The position numbers were made by a program, and so were the translations under genes. Of a DNA stretch of 64,000 bases, positions 26,469 through 32,511 are shown in pieces. The number at the start of each line of letters is the position of its first letter. Within the stretch, counting starts at the first letter, position 1. Under the pieces are notes generated by a model. It saw only the letters and a list, made by a program, of their open reading frames with translations. It was not told where the DNA came from and did not search any database. The DNA is taken from the NCBI GenBank assembly GCA_021300155.1, contig JAJTID010000048.1:24751-88750 (forward strand), in the 5' to 3' direction. The stretch comes from Pirellula sp. (GTDB lineage: Bacteria > Planctomycetota > Planctomycetia > Pirellulales > Pirellulaceae).

Positions 26469-26842
26469 CCAAAAAAGTTTTAGATGTTGGGAACTGCAAT
26501 CCCGACCACAGCGCGTTGCAGTCAATGCTTACCAGTCGATACTATGTCCAGGTTTTGCGAACGCATGGGATGGCAGATACCATCGCGGCGATGCAATCGG
26601 AAAAGGTCGATTTGGTCCTGATTAATCGAAAACTCGACCAGGATTACAGCGACGGCACGGAGATTCTTAAGAAAATCAAGGCAAATCCAGACTTCGCCGC
26701 GATCCCCGTCATGGTTATCACAAATTATCCGGAACATCAAGAGCGAGCGGTTGCCATGGGTGCCGAATACGGATTCGGCAAGCTACAATATAAAGATGCT
26801 GCAACTCACGAAAGGTTGAGCCAGTTCCTGAATCCCAAGTAG
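26465..26842 (+). CDS. Receiver-domain protein lacking the phospho-acceptor Asp
   Basis: A 125-residue stand-alone CheY-like domain. The fold register is clear (VLDVGNCNPDHSAL at strand 1, VDLVLINRKLD at strand 3, IPVMVITNY at strand 4, GAEYGFGKLQYKD near the C-terminus). The position normally occupied by the phosphorylated Asp is Asn54, and the usual acidic pair after strand 1 is replaced by Gly-Asn-Cys-Asn. It therefore probably cannot be phosphorylated in the ordinary way and would act as a constitutive or ligand-controlled adaptor. It overlaps the previous gene by 4 bases (ATGA), so it belongs to the motor operon. Confidence 0.82.
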   Translation: MTKKVLDVGNCNPDHSALQSMLTSRYYVQVLRTHGMADTIAAMQSEKVDLVLINRKLDQDYSDGTEILKKIKANPDFAAIPVMVITNYPEHQERAVAMGAEYGFGKLQYKDAATHERLSQFLNPK

Positions 26843-26867
26843 TCGATTGAAGTTGTTGGATAGAGTC

Positions 26868-27314
26868 ATGGCAAGAAAAAATGACGCAGATGAAGTAGAG
26901 GTCGTCCGACAAATTCTGCGATCCGTTGGTCTGCGTAGCACTCCTGCGCGAATCGCAGTGTTGACGTTGTTGCGCAAAGCATCCAAGCCGCGAACCCATG
27001 CAGAACTCTCCGAGCAACTCGTTCCGATGGGATTTGATAAAGCGACAGTGTTTCGAAACCTATCGGATTTGGCCGATGCCGAACTCATCGTTCGTACCGA
27101 GTTGGGTGACCATGTGTGGCGATTTGAAATCCGCGATCCAAATCACGACCGCAGCAGCCATCCCCATTTTGTTTGTGTAGATTGCGGAACAGTCGCATGT
27201 CTGGTGGATGTGTCTGTTCCAGACGACCGGGTTCGGCGCACGAACAAGATTGCTCGGATAACCGAAGTCTTGGTCAAGGGCCATTGTTTAAGTTGTGAAC
27301 CTGCCGGAGTTTAG
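26868..27314 (+). CDS. Fur-family metal-dependent regulator
   Basis: A 148-residue DNA-binding repressor. A winged-helix domain (about residues 10-85; RSTPARIAVLTLLRKASKPR, DKATVFRNLSDLADAELI) is followed by a metal-binding dimerisation domain with HPHFVCVDC and a C-terminal HCLSC, giving two CxxC pairs for structural zinc. Iron (Fur), zinc (Zur) or peroxide (PerR) sensing cannot be told apart by eye. I start at ATG 26868; a TTG at 26847 is in frame but less likely. It closes the motor operon and lies 145 bases before the MNIO gene set, so it could regulate either. Confidence 0.85.
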   Translation: MARKNDADEVEVVRQILRSVGLRSTPARIAVLTLLRKASKPRTHAELSEQLVPMGFDKATVFRNLSDLADAELIVRTELGDHVWRFEIRDPNHDRSSHPHFVCVDCGTVACLVDVSVPDDRVRRTNKIARITEVLVKGHCLSCEPAGV

Positions 27315-27459
27315 AGTGGTCATTGCCCCTGTGGGCAAACCGCACCCTCCCCTAGCGGCCTGTAAAAACAAGCGATATCGCGCCTTAATCTCATAGACTT
27401 CAGGCCAATCTCAGCGTATCTGGGAGCACAAAAATGAATCCACCCGATGGAGGTTATCG

Positions 27460-28443
27460 ATGAATTGGCTGCTGAACAATCCGCTGGGAAATCTTTATGG
27501 CCCGTATTTCTTGGTCCTCTATATCGCGTTGATTGCCGTGGCCATCGGTTGGTTACTGTTCCAACATAAAATCTCTATCGCGAACGATTCTCGCCCTCCT
27601 CTACCTGTCCCACGCCAGATCGATCCTTATCTCTTTGCGTACCTTCGAGGTAGCTCGAACGAAGTGATTCGTCTAGGTTTCGTCGAGTTGTTGGAGAAAG
27701 GATGGATCGAACCGGTGAAGGGACTCAAGCGATCCACCAAGTACCAGTCGATCGCCGAACGTCCCAAGACATTGGATAGCAACCCACTGCTGGCAGCCAT
27801 CTTCGACTATTTTCGTGTTGCGAAGCAGCCTGAGTCGATGTTCCGAACGAATCTGCCTCAGCAAGTGAAAGATAAAGCCATGCATTGGGACGCATGGATT
27901 GAAAAAGAAAACTTGAAGCCATCCTCGGATGCAAGATTCTCCTATCGCTTCCAATCCATCTTCTTGATGATTGCATTAGGCATCTTGGGTCTCTACAAAT
28001 TCGTGGTAGCCGTCCTTCACGGACGAGACAATGTGATCATCCTTACCGTATTGCTCGTCAGTACACCGATCGCCCTGTTTTGGTTAGGTTCCATGAGACG
28101 ATTCACAGATCGAGGGAAGCAATTTGTCGGGGACGTTCAATCGGCATTGCGACCATCGCTGATGTCCAAGGATCCGGATGTGAAGCAACGCGTAGAATCA
28201 GAGCTTACAGACTCGACCAGCTTTCCTGTCTATGCGATGGGCGTATTCGGAATCATGGCACTCCAAGGAACCGAGCTAGACGCAGCGCACAGAGCGTTCC
28301 AAAATTCTCAACTCGCTGCGGGCGGCAGCTGCGGTGCTTCCGCCTGTGGCAGCGGTGTGAGCTGCGGTGGCGGTGCTAGCTGCGGTGGCGGAGGAGGAGG
28401 TGGATGCGGAGGCGGCGGGTGTGGTGGTTGCGGTGCGGGCTAA
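27460..28443 (+). CDS. TIGR04222-type membrane protein with seven-Cys Gly-rich tail (candidate MNIO substrate)
   Basis: A 327-residue protein. One membrane helix lies at about residues 13-34 (GPYFLVLYIALIAVAIGWLL), a soluble domain at about 50-165 (YLFAYLRGSSNEVIRLGFVE) and two helices at about 168-212. A helical segment follows, then a tail from residue 286 made almost only of Gly, Ser, Ala and seven Cys (291, 296, 302, 308, 316, 321, 324). This layout is that of the TIGR04222 family, whose members occur beside DUF692 genes. The tail looks like the core region of a modified peptide, here fused to a membrane anchor. GGAGG at 27449-27453 supports the start. The DUF692 gene overlaps its 3' end. 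Metal binding by the tail, modified or not, is inferred. Confidence 0.85.
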   Translation: MNWLLNNPLGNLYGPYFLVLYIALIAVAIGWLLFQHKISIANDSRPPLPVPRQIDPYLFAYLRGSSNEVIRLGFVELLEKGWIEPVKGLKRSTKYQSIAERPKTLDSNPLLAAIFDYFRVAKQPESMFRTNLPQQVKDKAMHWDAWIEKENLKPSSDARFSYRFQSIFLMIALGILGLYKFVVAVLHGRDNVIILTVLLVSTPIALFWLGSMRRFTDRGKQFVGDVQSALRPSLMSKDPDVKQRVESELTDSTSFPVYAMGVFGIMALQGTELDAAHRAFQNSQLAAGGSCGASACGSGVSCGGGASCGGGGGGGCGGGGCGGCGAG

Positions 28444-29293
28444 TGTGGATTGGTCGGCCCTACCAACGCTAGGTGTCGGACTGGGCTTTCGTCCGATACA
28501 TCGATCGGAGATCTTTCTCTATCGAGACCAAATCCACTTTCTCGAAGTCACCGCTGATCATTACTTCGATCCTGTTGCAGAGAAAGACAACGAGCTCCGA
28601 CTGCTTGCAAAGAATTTTGCGATCATCCCCCACGGATTGGCGATGTCACTCGGCTCGGCCGAAGGACTGGACGCAGAGTATGTAGCCGAGTTCACCAATG
28701 TCGTCGATACCGTTCAACCCGCTTGGTGTAGCGATCACATCGCCTTTACGCGCGCTGGCGGACTAGAGATCGGTCACCTTACTCCGATCCCGCGAACAAG
28801 AGCTTCATTGCGAGTACTCGACAGAAACATAGCGACACTGAAACAGTCCGTGTCAGTACCGATCATCTTGGAGAACATTACAGAAACAATCTTGTTCCCC
28901 GGTGAAGCGATCGAGCAAGCGGAATTCTTAACGGAGTTATGTGAACAGTCGGATGTGGGGCTTTTATTGGACGTTACAAATCTGTTCATCAATTCTGTCA
29001 ATCATCGATACGATCCGATTTCCGTGTTGCAGCGGCTACCTCGCGATCGAATCATTCAATTGCACTTCGTAGGAGGTCATCTTCGCGATGGGGTGTGGAT
29101 CGATAGTCACGGTGACGAGACCAATGAAGAAGTTTGGCAACTCCTCGAAGAAGTCCTGAAGTATGCACCGGTCAAGGGAATAATCTTGGAACGTGACGAG
29201 AATATTCCACCTTTGGCTCAATTGATCCCAGAGATTTCGAGAGCCACGCAGCTTGGTAGCAAATACGGTCGTTGGGCAGCCGTCCATGACTAG
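28421..29293 (+). CDS. DUF692 multinuclear non-heme iron oxidase (MNIO)
   Basis: A protein of about 290 residues in the family of MbnB, TglH and bufferin-maturing enzymes, which use two or three iron ions to oxidise Cys (or other residues) in peptide substrates. The barrel motifs are all present: GVGLGFRP, PHGLAMSLGS, CSDHIAFT, ILENITETI, LLLDVTNLFINSVNH, QLHFVGGHL, WIDSHGDETNEEVW and ILERDENIP, supplying the expected His, Asp, Glu and Asn ligands. Start choice: GTG 28421 has GGAGG 8 bases upstream but overlaps the Cys-tail gene by 23 bases; GTG 28445 starts just after that stop. Direct overlap with a Cys-rich-tail gene strongly suggests that tail is its substrate. Confidence 0.92.
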   Translation: MVVAVRANVDWSALPTLGVGLGFRPIHRSEIFLYRDQIHFLEVTADHYFDPVAEKDNELRLLAKNFAIIPHGLAMSLGSAEGLDAEYVAEFTNVVDTVQPAWCSDHIAFTRAGGLEIGHLTPIPRTRASLRVLDRNIATLKQSVSVPIILENITETILFPGEAIEQAEFLTELCEQSDVGLLLDVTNLFINSVNHRYDPISVLQRLPRDRIIQLHFVGGHLRDGVWIDSHGDETNEEVWQLLEEVLKYAPVKGIILERDENIPPLAQLIPEISRATQLGSKYGRWAAVHD

Positions 29294-29825
29294 AGAGCGT
29301 AGCGATTCGGAAGATGTCGAGCGGGAAATCGAAAGGCTTCGCATCGATCAAGAGACACTCGCTGCGATGTTGCTTAGAGTCCGAACCAACAACGATGCGT
29401 CGACATTATCCATCGATCAACAGCAACTCGACGATTCGCGTGAAACATTATTCCGCAAGCGACAATCACAGACCGCCGCATGTCTCCCGCGAACCACAGC
29501 GATACTGAGGCAGAACTTTTTCATCGAGTATCGAAGCTTTGCGGAAGGCTATCAGCCCAAAAGTTCGAAAGCCATCTTGGATGAAGCGATTGCATTTGCC
29601 AGCCATATCCCGAAGCACCATGTTCTCGAACGATGGAAAGAGGAAGCAGTACGATACGATCTTTTGTTCTGCCGTTGGAAAAGAAACAAACTCTTTTTCA
29701 CTATAGATCGGTTAACCTATGACCTACCAGGGTGGTCGCTTGCTATTACCGAACCACCGCACAAGAAATCGCTCCTGGTTATCGCATGGCGATGTGGCAA
29801 ATTTGGTAAGATTCATTTGCTCTAA
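29286..29825 (+). CDS. Small protein partnering the MNIO gene, unknown family
   Basis: A 179-residue protein starting at ATG 29286, which overlaps the MNIO stop by 8 bases, so it is probably translated with it. Residues 1-45 are charged and helical (SEDVEREIERLRIDQETLAA). The middle (ILRQNFFIEYRSFAEGYQPK, then AILDEAIAFASHIP) is followed by a strand-rich C-terminal part (RNKLFFTIDRLTYDLPGWSLA). Most characterised MNIO enzymes act with a second protein that binds the substrate (MbnC, TglI, DUF2063). This gene occupies that position, but I see no clear sequence match, so the role is inference. It could be a divergent recognition partner. Confidence 0.75.
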   Translation: MTRERSDSEDVEREIERLRIDQETLAAMLLRVRTNNDASTLSIDQQQLDDSRETLFRKRQSQTAACLPRTTAILRQNFFIEYRSFAEGYQPKSSKAILDEAIAFASHIPKHHVLERWKEEAVRYDLLFCRWKRNKLFFTIDRLTYDLPGWSLAITEPPHKKSLLVIAWRCGKFGKIHLL

Positions 29826-30255
29826 TGACGCATTTTTTTCTGAAGTGAATCGGAAAGATTCTGAATAGCAGCAGAACCTACGCTGTAGTTCTGGCTGCTC
29901 TAGTCTAGTCGCCGCTTGCGTACTCATCACGGGTTAAAAGCACAAAAATGGTGTGTCCCCATAGACATCCCCATAGACAACATGCTCAAGAGTTTGGATG
30001 TTGGAGGGAGCAGAAAAGGACAGGGGTAGAACGCCAAAAACGGTGTCCGGTCGGGGCCAGCTCGAAACGGACAGGATTACAGGCTCGTTCTGGCTTGATC
30101 CTGCCTCCGGAGCTTTGGTGATCTACTAAAAGGCGGCTCAAGATCCCGCTACCGTACTCGAATCCCACGGACAGCGTGGAATACGTTACGATGTACAGAT
30201 CTACATACAAGCCCACCATGAAAACCTACCTCGTTTATTTGATCCAGGCTCTTCT
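29826..30255. other. Intergenic region with a short direct repeat
   Basis: About 430 bases without a supportable gene. It contains two copies of CCCCATAGACA (29957-29967 and 29969-29979) one base apart, and related GGACAGG pieces near 30017 and 30069. The repeated GTGTCCCCATAG theme resembles dispersed repeats or remnants of mobile DNA, but no transposase frame is present. It should also hold the sulfatase promoter, which I could not place. Confidence 0.5.
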
Positions 30256-31863
30256 ATGCTGAAGCGATTTTCAATAGCAGCCCTGTTGTTCGTCCTGCTA
30301 TTTAATGTTTATGACGTTGCCGCTTCGCCACCTAACGCTGCTGCGTCTCCGAATGTCGTGGTGATTATTGCTGATGACTTGGGGTATTCCGATATCGGTT
30401 GTTATGGCGGTGAGATTTCGACGCCCAACCTGGATGCACTGGCTGCGAATGGATTGCGATTTACGCAGTTTTATAACACAGCGCGATGTTGGCCTAGCAG
30501 ATCCGCGTTGCTAACCGGTTACTATCCGCAACAGATGCGACGCGATGCGTTGCCGGAAATCAAAGGTGGCAACAGTGGCAAACGGCCGTCATGGGCTCGA
30601 TTGATACCGGATTATTTGAAGCCAGCCGGCTACCGCTGCTACCACAGCGGCAAATGGCACATTGATGGCAATGTTTTGAGTGGTGGTTTTGATCGCTCGT
30701 TCAATGTAAGGAACCAAGGTAATTTTTTCTCGGGCAAGAACGATACGATCGATGACAAGCTTGTTCCGCAGACAGTAGACGAGAAAGGCCACTATTCGAC
30801 GATCGCGACGGCGGATCATGCGATCGAGTGCCTAAAGGACCATGCGGCGAATCATTCTTCGAAACCATTCTTTCAGTATTTGGCCTTTATTGCGCCGCAC
30901 TTTCCATTGCATGCGCTGCCTGAAGACATTGCCAAGTACGATCGCAAGTACTTGGGTGGTTGGGATGCAATGCGACAAGCAAGATACGAGCGCATGCGGA
31001 AGTATGGGATAAGCAACACGGCACTTTCGCTTTTGGAACCTACAGTCGGCCCTCCTTATCCGTTTCCTGATGCGATTGCAAAGTTGGGGCCAGGTGAAAT
31101 CAATCGGCCGTTGCCATGGGATCAGTTAACATCCCTTCAAAAGGAGTTTCAAGCGACCAAGATGGCGATTCATGCAGCGATGGTCGATCGCATGGACCAA
31201 GAGATCGGTCGAATCATTGCCCAATTGAGAGCGATGAACGCACTGGAGAACACCTTGATTCTGTTTTGTTCCGACAATGGTGCCAGTGCAGAGATCATGG
31301 TTCGGGATGGTGGTCATGATCCGAATGCGGCACCGGGAAGTGCTGCCTCGTATTTGTGCCTCGGACCTGGGTTTTCCAGTGCATGCAACACACCACATCG
31401 CAGGCACAAGTCGTGGGTGCATGAGGGAGGCATCAGTACACCGTTGATCGTGCATTGGCCGCAAGGAATCGCAGACAAAGGTGCGATTCGATCAACTCCA
31501 TCGCATCTCATTGATGTGGTTCCGACGGTTCTCGACCTTGCGAAAATAGAGAAACCCAAAAAGTGGAACGATGTCGAGATTCCTTCTGCACCTGGAAGAA
31601 GTCTCACGAAGGCATTTGCCGGGGAACTAACAATTGAACGGGAGTCGTTATGGTGGTTGCATGAAGGGCACCGAGCGATCCGCGTCGGCGATTGGAAGCT
31701 TGTTGCGGCAAAAGGTGATCCATGGGAGTTGTACGATATGAAGGTTGATCGCGCGGAGCAGAACAATCTTGCGTCAGCGATGCCCGCGAAAGTGGCTGAG
31801 CTAGAAAAGGCGTGGCAAACCCAAACCGAGAGCTTTACTCAATTGGTGAAGTCCAGCGACTAG
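30256..31863 (+). CDS. Secreted type-I sulfatase
   Basis: A 535-residue exported sulfatase of the S1 family, which removes sulfate esters from polysaccharides or other substrates. A signal peptide (about residues 1-24) precedes the metal-binding start VVVIIADDLGYSDIGCYGG. The formylglycine signature CWPSR begins at Cys78, the residue that must be oxidised for activity. Further active-site elements are HSGKWH, IAPHFPLH and ILFCSDNGAS. The C-terminal domain ends with DWKLVAAKGDPWELYDMKVD, typical of the family. Planctomycetes carry many such genes for marine sulfated glycans; the substrate cannot be named. It appears monocistronic. Confidence 0.92.
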   Translation: MLKRFSIAALLFVLLFNVYDVAASPPNAAASPNVVVIIADDLGYSDIGCYGGEISTPNLDALAANGLRFTQFYNTARCWPSRSALLTGYYPQQMRRDALPEIKGGNSGKRPSWARLIPDYLKPAGYRCYHSGKWHIDGNVLSGGFDRSFNVRNQGNFFSGKNDTIDDKLVPQTVDEKGHYSTIATADHAIECLKDHAANHSSKPFFQYLAFIAPHFPLHALPEDIAKYDRKYLGGWDAMRQARYERMRKYGISNTALSLLEPTVGPPYPFPDAIAKLGPGEINRPLPWDQLTSLQKEFQATKMAIHAAMVDRMDQEIGRIIAQLRAMNALENTLILFCSDNGASAEIMVRDGGHDPNAAPGSAASYLCLGPGFSSACNTPHRRHKSWVHEGGISTPLIVHWPQGIADKGAIRSTPSHLIDVVPTVLDLAKIEKPKKWNDVEIPSAPGRSLTKAFAGELTIERESLWWLHEGHRAIRVGDWKLVAAKGDPWELYDMKVDRAEQNNLASAMPAKVAELEKAWQTQTESFTQLVKSSD

Positions 31864-31933
31864 TTAGTTCGACTTGGCTACGATGGCGACTTAAACGAAA
31901 CTGGAGCGATTGATTGTCGTTTGCATTTTGATT

Positions 31934-32208
31934 CTAACTTTTCATCGAGGTTTTCCAGCAAGCTCGAATTTCGGCGAGTCGTCGTTCTGCGGTTGCGACG
32001 GATTTCTCGATCATTTTTGCTGTCTCCGAATTGCTATAACCCTCCATTCGAAGGCACGCGATACGTTGAAGCTCTTGGTCTGTGAGCATCGCGAATAAAC
32101 CCTGACATTCTTCTTCCACCATGGCTATCTCTTCTGGCGAAGGTGTGTTGTCTTGAACGCTATCGATACCCAGACTAGATGCTTTCAAGTCCGGCCACTC
32201 CCCCAGGT
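31934..32208 (-). pseudogene. C-terminal remnant of an ECF sigma factor (region 4)
   Basis: About 85 residues recognisable as the end of a planctomycete ECF sigma factor: an acidic linker, LTDQELQRIACLRMEGYSNS (start of sigma region 4) and the recognition helix SVATAERRLAEIRACW. Region 2, needed for core binding and -10 recognition, is missing; upstream on this strand the sequence switches at about 32200 to a different gene fragment. No good start codon or ribosome site serves it. I therefore call it a remnant, although a short region-4-only protein cannot be ruled out. Confidence 0.65.
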
Positions 32209-32439
32209 GCAATATTGATCGGTTATCCGATGGTCGTTGTCGGGGGAGGCATGTTCTTTCGAGCGAGGATGGTCGTGCTTGTTACCAGTGTTTCTATGCT
32301 CTCGTATATTGTGCTTCTGGTCGTTAACCCATACATGCTTACTAACCGTTTTCAGCATGCAGTTTTTCTCGTTATCCTGGCTTGCATGGGGATTTGTGGA
32401 TTGCACCAAGTCCGTCGCTTTCGCATGCTAAGTAACTAG
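32206..32439 (+). pseudogene. C-terminal membrane remnant of a Ser/Thr protein kinase-like protein
   Basis: About 78 residues with two or three membrane segments (GYPMVVVGGGMFFRARMVVL, VSMLSYIVLLVVNPYML, VFLVILACMGICGLHQVRR) ending RRFRMLSN. This matches the C-terminal membrane tail seen in planctomycete Ser/Thr kinases, which are commonly encoded beside an ECF sigma gene. The kinase domain is absent. It abuts the sigma remnant head-to-head near 32200, as expected if a deletion removed the 5' halves of a divergent pair. An ATG at 32179 keeps the frame open, so a small membrane protein might still be made. Confidence 0.5.
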
Positions 32440-32511
32440 ATCGAGACTTGGAGAGATCACTCGCTCGAGTGTATGTTATGTCATCGATTGAGAAGCCCAC
32501 GATAGATCCGA

